DNA of 64,000 nt from Bermanella sp049115935 (GTDB lineage: Bacteria; Pseudomonadota; Gammaproteobacteria; Pseudomonadales; Oceanobacteraceae): NCBI GenBank assembly GCA_049115935.1, contig JAGDZK010000037.1, positions 1-64,000 on the forward strand, given 5' to 3'. This document shows positions 1 through 7,591 of this stretch, piece by piece. The translations under genes and the position numbers were made by a program. The stretch's first letter is position 1. Each line of letters starts with the position of its first letter. Under the pieces are notes generated by a model. That model had not been told where the DNA came from and did not search any database. It saw only the letters and a program-made list of their open reading frames with translations.

Positions 1-1094
1 ACGTCTTTACGTGGCTCTTTACCAAAGAAATCAGTCACTGATTTTTGTACAAGTGGCATACGAGTTTGACCACCCACCAAAATCACTTCGTCGATTTCAG
101 ACGCGCTTAAGCCAGAATCTTTAAGGGCCATTTCACAAGGCTTAAGTGAGTTCTTAACTAGATCTTCAACTAAAGACTCAAGTTTAGAGCGCGTCACTTT
201 CACATTTAAGTGTTTAGGGCCAGTGGCATCAGCCGTGATGTAAGGTAGGTTAACATCTGTTTGTGATGCTGAAGACAGTTCCACTTTTGCTTTTTCAGCG
301 GCTTCTTTTAGACGCTGCATAGCAAGTGGGTCACCTGTTAGGTCCATACCAGAATCTTTCTTGAACTCAGCCGCTAAGAATTCGATCAAACGCATATCGA
401 AGTCTTCACCACCAAGGAAGGTATCACCGTTAGTGGCTAATACTTCAAATTGTTTTTCGCCATCAACATCAGCCACTTCAATAATAGAGATATCGAACGT
501 ACCACCACCTAAGTCATAAACCGCGATAGTGCGATCGCCACCCGCTTTGTCCATGCCGTAAGCAAGAGCAGCAGCTGTTGGTTCGTTGATAATACGCTTA
601 ACGTCTAGACCGGCAATTTTACCCGCATCTTTCGTTGCTTGACGCTGTGCATCGTTAAAGTATGCAGGAACCGTGATAACCGCTTCTGTTACTTTTTCGC
701 CTAGGAAATCTTCGGCGGTCTTTTTCATTTTTTTCAAAACTTCAGCAGAGATTTGTGGTGGCGCGTATTTTTCGCCCTTCACTTCAACCCATGCATCGCC
801 GTTGTCGGCTTTAGTAATTTTGTAAGGCACCATTTTAATGTCTTTTTGTACAACGTCGTCTTCGAAACGACGACCGATAAGACGCTTAATGGCAAATAAT
901 GTATTTGTAGGGTTAGTAACTGCCTGACGTTTTGCAGGCTGACCTACTAGGATTTCACCGTCTTCAGCATAAGCGATGATAGAAGGGGTTGTGCGATCGC
1001 CCTCTGCGTTTTCGATAACGCGAGTTTTGTCGCCGTCTAATACAGACACACAAGAGTTTGTGGTGCCTAAGTCGATACCAATGATTTTACCCAT
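1..1094 (-). CDS. dnaK: Chaperone DnaK (Hsp70), N-terminal part, cut by window edge
   Basis: Hsp70 chaperone that binds exposed hydrophobic segments of client proteins in the cytosol, driven by ATP with DnaJ and GrpE. The visible 364 codons translate from MGKIIGIDLGTTNSC through the whole nucleotide-binding domain, including the phosphate loop near the start, the DLGGGTFD motif (about residues 194-201) and INEPTAAALAYG. The reading frame is open to base 1, so the substrate-binding domain lies outside the window; this is an edge cut, not a truncation. The start ATG at 1094 follows a GGAGAAA-like ribosome site. It lies downstream of grpE on the same strand with its own sigma-32-like promoter, the usual heat-shock arrangement. 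Confidence 0.98.
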   Translation of the reverse strand, partial: MGKIIGIDLGTTNSCVSVLDGDKTRVIENAEGDRTTPSIIAYAEDGEILVGQPAKRQAVTNPTNTLFAIKRLIGRRFEDDVVQKDIKMVPYKITKADNGDAWVEVKGEKYAPPQISAEVLKKMKKTAEDFLGEKVTEAVITVPAYFNDAQRQATKDAGKIAGLDVKRIINEPTAAALAYGMDKAGGDRTIAVYDLGGGTFDISIIEVADVDGEKQFEVLATNGDTFLGGEDFDMRLIEFLAAEFKKDSGMDLTGDPLAMQRLKEAAEKAKVELSSASQTDVNLPYITADATGPKHLNVKVTRSKLESLVEDLVKNSLKPCEMALKDSGLSASEIDEVILVGGQTRMPLVQKSVTDFFGKEPRKD

Positions 1095-1172
1095 AATATT
1101 TCTCCAATCTTAATTCGTAAGAGCGCTGGCTCTATTCGTTGCTCAGTGAGCGTTAATCGTTTGCTTAACCCT

Positions 1173-1201
1173 AATGTGGGTATGGCTATTTTTATTTCAA
1201 G
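1173..1201 (-). promoter_or_regulatory. Sigma-32-like heat-shock promoter of dnaK
   Basis: On the minus strand CTTGAA (1201-1196) is followed after 15 bases by CCCACATT (1180-1173). The known RpoH consensus is CTTGAA, 13-15 bases, CCCCATNT, so the -35 is exact and the -10 has small deviations. It lies about 80 bases before the dnaK start codon. The match is seen; use by RpoH is inferred. Confidence 0.6.
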
Positions 1202-1220
1202 GCTTAAAGGTTAAAAAATA

Positions 1221-1796
1221 TTAAGCTTGTTCATCTACTTTAGGTGCCGCTTTAGATACCACCACCATGGCTGGGCGCAATAAACGACCATGGTTGGTAT
1301 AACCTTTTTGCACCACGTTAAGCACGGTGTTTGGCTCTGCATCTGGCGCATCAACCATTGAAATGGCTTGGTGCAACTCAGGGTCAAACGGGTGACCTTC
1401 TGGGTTAATGGCTTCAACGCTGAATTTGGCTAACGTATCGGTAAAGCTTTTGTGGGTCATTTCGATGCCTTCAAGGAAAGGCTTCACTACTTCATCATCT
1501 GGGCTCATGGCCATGGCGCGATCAAGGTTATCCACAACGCTTAGTAATTCACGTGCAAACTTCTCGGTACTGAACTTGTGGGCTTTTTCAACGTCAGCTT
1601 CAGCACGGCGACGTACGTTTTGGGTTTCAGCTTGGGCGCGTAGCACCTCTTCTTTTAACTGAGCCACTTCAGCTTGTAACTGAGCCACCAGGTCATCAGC
1701 GGCTTCTTCTTCTGCTGTTGCTTGGGCGTCAACTTGCTCTTGAGCCAGTTGCTCTTCGTTTTCCACCTCGGGAGTGATGTTTTCCTGATCAGACAT
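1221..1796 (-). CDS. grpE: Nucleotide exchange factor GrpE
   Basis: GrpE releases ADP from DnaK and so resets the chaperone cycle. The 191-residue product has an acidic, glutamine-rich N-terminus, a long coiled coil (about residues 35-85, QLQAEVAQLKEEVLRAQAE) and the C-terminal beta-wing domain ending in GYTNHGRLLRPAMVVVSKA, close to the conserved GrpE signature. I chose the ATG at 1796 (MSDQENIT) because GGAGA stands at the right distance before it; an upstream in-frame TTG at 1808 would put that ribosome site inside the gene. It precedes dnaK with about 125 bases between them, and a near-perfect sigma-32 promoter lies upstream. Confidence 0.97.
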   Translation of the reverse strand: MSDQENITPEVENEEQLAQEQVDAQATAEEEAADDLVAQLQAEVAQLKEEVLRAQAETQNVRRRAEADVEKAHKFSTEKFARELLSVVDNLDRAMAMSPDDEVVKPFLEGIEMTHKSFTDTLAKFSVEAINPEGHPFDPELHQAISMVDAPDAEPNTVLNVVQKGYTNHGRLLRPAMVVVSKAAPKVDEQA

Positions 1797-1840
1797 TCGT
1801 CTCTCCAAAACACAGATCTATAAAAAATAATGTATGCCCT

Positions 1841-1868
1841 ATATGGGGATGGAAAAAACAGTTTCAAG
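1841..1868 (-). promoter_or_regulatory. Sigma-32 promoter of grpE
   Basis: On the minus strand CTTGAA (1868-1863), a 14-base spacer, then CCCCATAT (1848-1841). This is a full match to the RpoH consensus (CTTGAA, 13-15 bases, CCCCATNT) about 45 bases upstream of the grpE start. One of the clearest promoters in the window. Confidence 0.8.
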
Positions 1869-1888
1869 AACTTTACAAACACAAATTT

Positions 1889-1924
1889 TACTGTATAAAT
1901 AAACACATGTATGAGTATACAGGT
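1889..1924 (+). promoter_or_regulatory. Two overlapping LexA-box-like sites upstream of recN
   Basis: TACTGTATAAATAAACACAT (1889-1908) matches the E. coli SOS consensus TACTGTATATATATACAGTA at 15 of 20 positions by my count. A second site at 1905-1924 has the core TGTATGAGTATACAG, 12 of 15 against TGTATATATATACAG. Both end just before the recN start at 1935. recN is a LexA-repressed gene with more than one box in E. coli, so the placement fits. Binding itself is inferred. Confidence 0.55.
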
Positions 1925-1934
1925 AAATTTAACC

Positions 1935-3608
1935 ATGCTGGCACATATCTCAATTAAAGACTTCACCATCGTCGACACCCTTGAGCTTGATCTTAAATCA
2001 GGCTTTAGCGCCGTGACGGGCGAAACCGGTGCGGGTAAATCCATTATGCTGGATGCATTATCACTGGCCACAGGTAGCAAAGCGGAAGGCACACATGTGC
2101 GCCCTGGTGCCAGCAAAGCTGAGATTTACGCCTGCTTTGAATTAAGAAATAAACCAAAATTACAAACATGGTTAACCGATAACGACATGGCCGGTGATAA
2201 TGACCAGCTAATTTTGTCACGCATCATTACCAATGAAGGGCGCAGTCGTGGCTACATTAATGGCCGACCAGCACCATTACAGCAATTAAAAGAGTTAGGT
2301 GAGCAACTGCTTGATATTCATGGCCAGCATGCTCACCAAATGCTGCTGCATAAAGACGCCCCTCGCCAGCTACTGGATAACTATGGCCAGTACAGTGAAC
2401 TACTAAGTGATGTAAAAACAAGCTATCAACACTGGCAAGATTTAAAGCAGCGCGTTGATCAGCTACAAAATCAAAGTGATGAATCTTTGGCGCGTATCCA
2501 ACTACTTGAATACCAAGTACAAGAGCTTGATGCACTGGATCTACAGCCAGACGAAGTAGAAAGCCTTGAGGTTGAGCAAAAACGTTTAGCCAATGCTGAG
2601 ACTCACTTGTTAAGTGCACAACAGGCATTGCACCTGTGCCAAAACGACGATGATCATGGGGATGCTTATCAAGCCGTGCAACAAGCGCTGCAAAAGCTTG
2701 ATCCATTAATTGATAGCAGCCCAGCACTCGCCAGTGCCCATGAGTTACTTAACCAAGCTTACCTAGTTATGGGCGAAGCCACCCATGAACTGTCTAATTA
2801 CATTGATAACTTCGAAGTAAACCCTGAGCAATTACTGCACGTTGAAGAGCGCCTAAACGCCATTTATGAACTGGCTCGTAAACACAAGGTACGCCCAGAA
2901 GAGCTTAGCCAGCTACATATGACACTGGCTGAAGATTTAGCTCAACTAAAGGGCCAAGATCAATCACTGGATGAGCTGATTATTGCCCTTGATAAAGCTG
3001 AACAAATATTCAGCGGCCACAGCAACAGCTTAAGTAGCGCTCGCAAAAAAACCGCCGAGAAGCTGCGCATTGAATTACTCAAGCTATTAAAACAATTGGC
3101 GCTAGATAAGGCGCAAATCCAATTTGAAGTGGACCCCCAGCCTATACACAAGGCCAGTAAACATGGCGCTGATCAAATACAGCTATTGGTCAGCTTTAAC
3201 CCTGGGCAATCTCTGCAGCCACTGCAAAAAGTAGCATCTGGTGGTGAGCTATCACGTATTAGCTTAGCGTTACAGATTTTGATTCAACAAGGGCCGGATA
3301 CTCTTATTTTTGATGAAATTGATGTGGGCGTTGGCGGTGCTACCGCTGAGCGCATGGGCCGACTACTTAAACAGCTCGGCAGTAAAAAGCAGGTGATCAG
3401 TGTCACTCACCAACCTCAAGTGGCGGCGTTAGCGCACCAACACTTGCTGGTAAATAAACTCAGCGGTAAGCAGCAAACACGGACTCAAATCCGTAAATTA
3501 GATAATGATCAACGACAACAAGAATTAGCGCGAATGATGGGCGGCTTAGAGATCAGTGATCTCACCCTTGCTCACGCTAAAGACATGTTAATGGCAGCAC
3601 AAGCTTAA
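1935..3608 (+). CDS. recN: DNA repair protein RecN
   Basis: SMC-like ATPase that acts at double-strand breaks and holds DNA ends together during recombination repair. The 557-residue product carries Walker A GETGAGKS (residues 29-36), a long central coiled-coil region (about 150-370) that forms the arms, an ABC signature ASGGELSRISLALQ, and Walker B LIFDEIDVGVGG, followed by VISVTHQPQVAA. The length is close to the E. coli protein (553). I start at MLAHISIKDF (1935), which aligns with the family N-terminus; an in-frame ATG at 1911 adds eight residues inside the LexA-like sites and is unlikely. It is divergent from grpE and probably damage-induced. Confidence 0.97.
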   Translation: MLAHISIKDFTIVDTLELDLKSGFSAVTGETGAGKSIMLDALSLATGSKAEGTHVRPGASKAEIYACFELRNKPKLQTWLTDNDMAGDNDQLILSRIITNEGRSRGYINGRPAPLQQLKELGEQLLDIHGQHAHQMLLHKDAPRQLLDNYGQYSELLSDVKTSYQHWQDLKQRVDQLQNQSDESLARIQLLEYQVQELDALDLQPDEVESLEVEQKRLANAETHLLSAQQALHLCQNDDDHGDAYQAVQQALQKLDPLIDSSPALASAHELLNQAYLVMGEATHELSNYIDNFEVNPEQLLHVEERLNAIYELARKHKVRPEELSQLHMTLAEDLAQLKGQDQSLDELIIALDKAEQIFSGHSNSLSSARKKTAEKLRIELLKLLKQLALDKAQIQFEVDPQPIHKASKHGADQIQLLVSFNPGQSLQPLQKVASGGELSRISLALQILIQQGPDTLIFDEIDVGVGGATAERMGRLLKQLGSKKQVISVTHQPQVAALAHQHLLVNKLSGKQQTRTQIRKLDNDQRQQELARMMGGLEISDLTLAHAKDMLMAAQA

Positions 3609-3611
3609 GCT

Positions 3612-3794
3612 GCACAACCGACTCTGTGTGGACGGAGAACCCAAGGACGGGAAAACGGCAACCCCAGCTAGGACTTGCCGTAGCCTGCCAATACTCAAAG
3701 GATAGAGTAAGGCGGGCATTATTAATGGGTGGCATTAAGCCAGACCCGCCTGATAAACAGGTATAAAAAAGCCAGCTAATGCTGGCTTTTTTTG
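3612..3794 (+). ncRNA. Candidate structured small RNA with GGA-bearing loops (Csr/Rsm-sequestering type?)
   Basis: The recN-fur gap folds by hand into a run of hairpins. They are CTCTG-TGTGGA-CGGAG (GGA in the loop), CCC-AAGGAC-GGG (an ANGGA hexaloop), CGGCAA / TTGCCG around a loop with AGGA, and TACTC-AAAGGATA-GAGTA, itself enclosed by GCCTGCC / GGCGGGC. GGGTGGC / GCC-ACCC and CCTG / CAGG follow, then a strong terminator. Exposed GGA in hairpin loops is the known hallmark of RNAs that titrate CsrA/RsmA. I see no protein-coding frame and no clear promoter. It could instead be a structured recN 3' UTR. It does not match tmRNA, SRP RNA or RNase P RNA as I know them. Confidence 0.35.
3765..3793. 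terminator. Bidirectional terminator between recN and fur
   Basis: AAAAAAGCCAGC, loop TAAT, GCTGGCTTTTTTT. A perfect 12-base stem with A/T tracts on both sides, suited to end both the recN/small-RNA transcript and the convergent fur transcript. Confidence 0.9.
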
Positions 3795-3815
3795 TGCTTA
3801 AAGTTTGCGCTAGGC

Positions 3816-4229
3816 TTACTTTTCGCCTTTTGGTCGTACGTACAATACAAGATTGTGCTCGACCAAGTCATAACCGTATTCTTCTGCAATTTGATGCTGA
3901 AGCTTTTCGATTTCTTCATTCATAAATTCAATCACTTGGCCGGTTTTGACGCACACCATGTGATCATGGTGATCGCCACGGTCAAGCTCAAATACACTGT
4001 GGCCGCCATCAAAGTTATGACGCTCCACAAGGCCTGCACTTTCAAACTGGGTTAATACACGGTAAACCGTGGCTAAGCCCACTTCTTCATCTGCGTCCAT
4101 TAATGCCTTGTATACATCTTCTGCGCTCATGTGAGGTTCGGACGCTGCTTCAAGTATTTGCAGTATTTTTACTCGAGGCAGTGTCACTTTAAGACCTGCT
4201 TTGCGTAATTCTATGTTTTCATCTGCCAT
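3816..4229 (-). CDS. fur: Ferric uptake regulator Fur
   Basis: Iron-sensing repressor that binds DNA as an Fe(II)-loaded dimer. The 137-residue protein has the N-terminal winged helix (residues about 1-80, with LPRVKILQILE and GLATVYRVLTQFE) and the dimerisation/metal domain with HHDH at 87-90. Only one cysteine (C93, MVCVKTGQ) stands where E. coli Fur has CxxC; Pseudomonas Fur also lacks the pair, so this supports a Pseudomonas/Oceanospirillales lineage and a zinc site not built on CxxC. It is divergent from bamE and convergent with recN, an order shared with pseudomonads. Confidence 0.97.
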   Translation of the reverse strand: MADENIELRKAGLKVTLPRVKILQILEAASEPHMSAEDVYKALMDADEEVGLATVYRVLTQFESAGLVERHNFDGGHSVFELDRGDHHDHMVCVKTGQVIEFMNEEIEKLQHQIAEEYGYDLVEHNLVLYVRPKGEK

Positions 4230-4248
4230 GGGATAAACTCTTTGGTCG

Positions 4249-4276
4249 TTGCGAGCAACGCAACTTCAGGTATTAT
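4249..4276 (+). promoter_or_regulatory. Possible sigma-70 promoter of bamE
   Basis: TTGCGA (4249-4254), 16-base spacer, TATTAT (4271-4276), placing the start of transcription some 25 bases before the bamE ATG. The -35 lies in a small inverted repeat (GTTGCGAGCAACG). Moderate match only. Confidence 0.35.
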
Positions 4277-4307
4277 GCATTCAACTTTTAAGTGACGGTT
4301 ATTCTAC

Positions 4308-4679
4308 ATGTTTCGATTTATTATCACAGCCACAGTTTTATTATTCTTAAGCGCTTGCTCTATGCAGGTTTACAAGCTGAATGTTCAGCAAGGTAACATT
4401 GTCACACAGGACATGCTCGACAAGCTTAAACCCGGCATGGATAAAGGCCAAGTCGCTTATATTATGGGTAATCCAGTGTTAAAAGATACCTTCAGCACTC
4501 GTTTTTGGGATTACACCTATCGAACTGAGCGCCGCGAAGATGAAATAAAGCAATATCATATTCGTGTGCACTTCGATAAAGCGCAAAAATACAGCCATTT
4601 CGAAGGGCAATTGCCAGATTCCACAGCCCCTGAACTACAAAAAGCAGAAGACAAACCTGTAAAAGTATTTGGTGATTAA
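4308..4679 (+). CDS. bamE: Outer-membrane assembly lipoprotein BamE (OmlA/SmpA)
   Basis: Small lipoprotein of the BAM complex, which inserts beta-barrel proteins into the outer membrane. The 123-residue product starts with a lipoprotein signal (MFRFIITATVLLFLSAC, lipobox LSAC, lipidated Cys17), followed by the SmpA/OmlA fold: VQQGNIVTQDMLDKLKPGMDKGQVAYIMGNP and FWDYTYRTERR. The length fits the family. It is divergently transcribed from fur, as in pseudomonads, and followed by a strong bidirectional terminator. Confidence 0.95.
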   Translation: MFRFIITATVLLFLSACSMQVYKLNVQQGNIVTQDMLDKLKPGMDKGQVAYIMGNPVLKDTFSTRFWDYTYRTERREDEIKQYHIRVHFDKAQKYSHFEGQLPDSTAPELQKAEDKPVKVFGD

Positions 4680-4700
4680 GCATCAACCAATATAAAGCAG

Positions 4701-4736
4701 ACAATAAAAAAGGCCCGTTGGGCCTTTTTTATTGTC
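4701..4736. terminator. Bidirectional terminator between bamE and rnfH
   Basis: Inverted repeat ACAATAAAAAAGGCCC, loop GTT, GGGCCTTTTTTATTGT. It serves bamE on the plus strand and rnfH/ratA on the minus strand. Confidence 0.9.
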
Positions 4737-4749
4737 TAAATTTGAGTAG

Positions 4750-5046
4750 CTATGCTTTTTTGGCCGCTTTAGCCGCACGATTCGCTCGTGCCACTTTAGG
4801 GTCAATAATTAAAGGGCGGTATATCTCAACACGATCCGCTTCTTTTAGTAACTCATCTTTAGGGCTACGCACCGCTTTACCAAAAATACCCATCTTTGCG
4901 TCATCCAGCACAATTTCAGGGAATACATCACAAATACCTGATTGCTGTGCCGCTTGGAACACGGTGCAACCTTGCTCAACATCAAGGGCAATAATGCGTT
5001 GCTTTTCTGGGGTTGCATAAGCAACCTCAACTCGTATTTGTGACAT
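4750..5046 (-). CDS. rnfH: RnfH family ubiquitin-like protein (YfjF/RatB)
   Basis: Member of the small UPF0125/RnfH family with a beta-grasp (ubiquitin-like) fold; its exact function is not established. The 98-residue product begins MSQIRVEVAYATPEKQ and carries the family segments ALDVEQGCTVFQAAQQSG and RVEIYRPLIIDPKVARANRA, with a lysine/alanine-rich tail. I start at 5046 because GGAG precedes that ATG; a longer frame to 5091 would overlap ratA and has no support. The gene follows ratA by one base, and ratA-rnfH is a widespread conserved pair. Confidence 0.9.
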   Translation of the reverse strand: MSQIRVEVAYATPEKQRIIALDVEQGCTVFQAAQQSGICDVFPEIVLDDAKMGIFGKAVRSPKDELLKEADRVEIYRPLIIDPKVARANRAAKAAKKA

Positions 5047-5047
5047 A

Positions 5048-5482
5048 TTACACTCCGTATACTTCATCGGCGCGCTGAACGAATGCATCAACCATGGTAT
5101 TCGCGGCTTGTTTAAAGATTGGGCTTAAGGTGAGAGATAATATTTTACCTGCCACCTCAAAGTCCAATTCTAATATCACCTTGCAAGCTTCTTCGCTTAA
5201 AGGCTTGAAGGTAAATTTACCGTTCAACTGAGTAAATGGCCCATCCACCAGCTCCATCGTCATCCACTGTGGCGCTCGTTTTTGATTACGAGTAGTAAAT
5301 GTTTGCTCTATCCCACCTTTTTTAATGGTCATGCCAGCCACTAGCTCAGTCTCAGTTTCAGAGATTAAGTGACTACCCACGCACCAAGGCAAAAACTGTG
5401 GATAAGATTGCACATCACACACTAATGCGAACATGCGCTCAGCGCTGTGCATAACCAGCGCTGAGCGTTCAATGTGAGCCAT
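5048..5482 (-). CDS. ratA: RatA family START-like protein (YfjG)
   Basis: The 144-residue protein of the polyketide-cyclase/START superfamily begins MAHIERSALVMHSAERMFALV, with SYPQFLPWCVGS (about 27-38) and GPFTQLNGKFTF, all typical of RatA/YfjG. RatA has been described in E. coli as an inhibitor of 70S ribosome assembly, while the related Coq10 family binds ubiquinone; which role holds here is open. It is the first gene of a ratA-rnfH operon and sits next to smpB and ssrA, as is common in gammaproteobacteria. Confidence 0.92.
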   Translation of the reverse strand: MAHIERSALVMHSAERMFALVCDVQSYPQFLPWCVGSHLISETETELVAGMTIKKGGIEQTFTTRNQKRAPQWMTMELVDGPFTQLNGKFTFKPLSEEACKVILELDFEVAGKILSLTLSPIFKQAANTMVDAFVQRADEVYGV

Positions 5483-5496
5483 AAGTTACCTTAAAA

Positions 5497-6849
5497 CTAG
5501 ATCAATCCGTTTATTAACACGATGGCCACTGCCACTGGTGCAATAAACTTCAACAAGAAACGCCAAACATTATACATAATCGGCGTCTCCATTTTCACTT
5601 CATCTGCCACGTCTTGTTTGTGCATCACCCAACCCACAAAGATGGCGATCAATAAGCCGCCTAACGGCAACATGATATTGGCAGTTAAGAAATCAAGGTT
5701 ATCAAAGATAGTGCGCCCAAAGATTTTAAAGTCAGCCCATAAGTTGAAAGACAGAATTGTCCCCACACCAAGCAGCCAAATAACAATACCAATCCAAGTA
5801 GCGGCTGTAACACGGCTCATACCTTTACTTTCTACGGCCCAGGCCACCACAGGCTCACCCAGTGAAATTGCAGAACTTAATGCCGCAAACGCCACTAGGA
5901 TAAAGAACAACGTACCAAACAAAGTGCCCGCTGGCATCTGAGAGAAAGCTAAAGGTAAGGTTTGGAATAACAAACCAGGACCCGCACCCGCTTCTAGGCC
6001 ATTACTAAATACAATTGGGAAGATAACCAAACCCGCTACCAGCGCAATAAGCGTATCAAGGAATGCGACGGTTAAAACGGTTTTACCAACCGATGCGCTT
6101 TTAGGCATATATGCACCATAAGCCATGATTGCGCCCATACCCAAACTTAAGGTAAAGAATGCATGACCTAGTGCAACCACGATGCTTTCAGGGGTAATCT
6201 TAGAAAAATCAAAACTAAATAAGAAGTCAAAACCAGCACCAAAACCTTCGGTACTCATAGAGTAACCCAGCAATACCACCAAAATTAAAAACAACATTGG
6301 CATTAAAATACTGATTGAACGCTCTAGACCTTTATTTACACCACGGGCCACAATACCAATGGTTAGCACCATAAAAATCGTATGCCAGCCAAGTAGCGCT
6401 TCTGGGTTACTTAATAAATCACCAAAAATAGTGCCCACACTTTCAGCGGTTGCACCATCAAACGCACCACCAGCCATGCGGAAAATATATGCCAGAGACC
6501 AGCCTGCAATGACAGAGTAAAAGGATAGAATCAAAAAGCCTGAAACAGCACCCATCCAACCTATACCACCCCAGAATTTAGCGGTCTTCTGGTCTTTCAC
6601 CAATGCATGCATGGTATTAATGGGGCTTTGACGACCAAGGCGACCCAGCGTCACCTCCGCAATCATGACCGGAATACCAATCACACAGATACAGGCAAGG
6701 TATACCAATACAAATGCACCACCACCGTTTTCACCAGTGATATAGGGGAATTTCCAAATATTACCCAAGCCAACTGCAGAACCCGTCGCCGCTAAAATAA
6801 ATAGCCAACGGCTACGCCATAAACCATGAATGCTCTTTTGCTCAGCCAT
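5497..6849 (-). CDS. Sodium-dependent transporter of the NSS (SNF) family
   Basis: Inner-membrane symporter that couples Na+ influx to uptake of an amino acid or related amine. The 450-residue product has about 11-12 hydrophobic segments. The start WLFILAATGSAVGLGNIWKF (TM1, with the unwound GSAVGLGNIW segment that binds Na+ and substrate) and GGAFVLVYLACICVIGIPVMIAE are hallmarks of LeuT-like NSS proteins. The substrate cannot be read from the sequence. It lies 14 bases upstream of ratA on the same strand and is divergent from smpB. For a marine bacterium a Na+-driven amino-acid carrier is expected. Confidence 0.9.
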   Translation of the reverse strand: MAEQKSIHGLWRSRWLFILAATGSAVGLGNIWKFPYITGENGGGAFVLVYLACICVIGIPVMIAEVTLGRLGRQSPINTMHALVKDQKTAKFWGGIGWMGAVSGFLILSFYSVIAGWSLAYIFRMAGGAFDGATAESVGTIFGDLLSNPEALLGWHTIFMVLTIGIVARGVNKGLERSISILMPMLFLILVVLLGYSMSTEGFGAGFDFLFSFDFSKITPESIVVALGHAFFTLSLGMGAIMAYGAYMPKSASVGKTVLTVAFLDTLIALVAGLVIFPIVFSNGLEAGAGPGLLFQTLPLAFSQMPAGTLFGTLFFILVAFAALSSAISLGEPVVAWAVESKGMSRVTAATWIGIVIWLLGVGTILSFNLWADFKIFGRTIFDNLDFLTANIMLPLGGLLIAIFVGWVMHKQDVADEVKMETPIMYNVWRFLLKFIAPVAVAIVLINGLI

Positions 6850-7004
6850 GTGTCTTCCTGTTTATAAAAATGTCGATGTTATTGTCTGTAATTATGAGAT
6901 CTATCTCAAGGGAATCCGTCATCATGAATTTAATTGGCTCAAATAACCTTAAAAAACCCATTCAATCCCTAATTTATCGCGTATCTTTTTGGCGAATTCG
7001 CCCC

Positions 7005-7010
7005 TATAAT
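7005..7010 (+). promoter_or_regulatory. Consensus -10 box immediately before smpB (leaderless start?)
   Basis: A perfect TATAAT ends seven bases before the smpB ATG at 7018. A transcript begun from it would start at or within a base or two of the start codon. No Shine-Dalgarno sequence is visible before the ATG. No good -35 is seen at 16-18 bases spacing, which lowers confidence. Confidence 0.4.
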
Positions 7011-7017
7011 CGCTGCC

Positions 7018-7503
7018 ATGGCTAAGAGTAATAAAAAATCCAAAAACAGCGGTTCAAGCATTTGTGAAAACAGACGTGCGCGTCACGACTATATGCTTGA
7101 TGATAAAACCGAATGCGGCGTTGCATTATTAGGTTGGGAAGTGAAAAGCATCCGTGCGGGCAAAGCCCAGCTTGTAGATGCTTTCGTGGTGATCCATCAA
7201 GGTGAAGCTTGGCTTCACGGTGCGAACATCACGCCACTTAATACTGCCAGCACACATGTCATTTGTGATCCAAGACGACATCGTAAACTTTTGCTTAAAC
7301 GCAAAGAAATCGACAAGTTCGAAATGGCTGCAAATGCAAAAGGCTACACACTGGTTGCCTTAGAAATGTACTGGAAAGGCCCTTATGTAAAATGCAAAAT
7401 TGCACTAGGTAAAGGTAAGCAGGCCCACGACAAACGTGAATCTGATAAACAAAAAGATTGGAACAAACAGAAAGAACGCATTATGAAACACAATGTGCAT
7501 TAA
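7018..7503 (+). CDS. smpB: SsrA-binding protein SmpB
   Basis: SmpB binds tmRNA and mimics a tRNA anticodon arm to rescue stalled ribosomes. The 161-residue product shows the oligonucleotide-binding core (NRRARHDYMLDDKTECGVAL, GWEVKSIRAGKAQLVDAFVV, HGANITPLN, HVICDPRRHRKLLL) and the positively charged C-terminal tail (KGKQAHDKRESDKQKDW...) that enters the mRNA channel. The length matches the E. coli protein (160). It sits 1.5 kb before ssrA on the same strand, a common pairing, though here a porin gene on the opposite strand lies between. The N-terminal start aligns with the family and lies just after a TATAAT. Confidence 0.98.
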   Translation: MAKSNKKSKNSGSSICENRRARHDYMLDDKTECGVALLGWEVKSIRAGKAQLVDAFVVIHQGEAWLHGANITPLNTASTHVICDPRRHRKLLLKRKEIDKFEMAANAKGYTLVALEMYWKGPYVKCKIALGKGKQAHDKRESDKQKDWNKQKERIMKHNVH

Positions 7504-7548
7504 TTCATTGAATCTTTTTACCCTTGCCTAAATCGTTTCATCAGTTAA

Positions 7549-7587
7549 CAAAAAGCCCAAGTATCAAACAATACTTGGGCTTTTTTA
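7549..7587. terminator. Bidirectional terminator between smpB and the porin gene
   Basis: AAAAAGCCCAAGTAT, loop CAAACA, ATACTTGGGCTTTTTT. A 15-base perfect stem with T runs on both strands; it ends smpB and the convergent porin-like gene. Confidence 0.9.
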
Positions 7588-7591
7588 TTTC

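Noticed and set aside
1..1094. DnaK as a truncated pseudogene
   Set aside because: The frame is open to the window edge and all N-terminal motifs are intact; it is simply cut by the window.
1655..2116. 153-codon minus-strand frame over the grpE start and recN start
   Set aside because: Runs antisense to recN and out of frame through grpE; a shadow of two well-supported genes.
3612..3794. Reading the recN-fur structured region as RNase P RNA, SRP RNA or a riboswitch
   Set aside because: None of the conserved segments of those RNAs is present; only the GGA-loop pattern stands.
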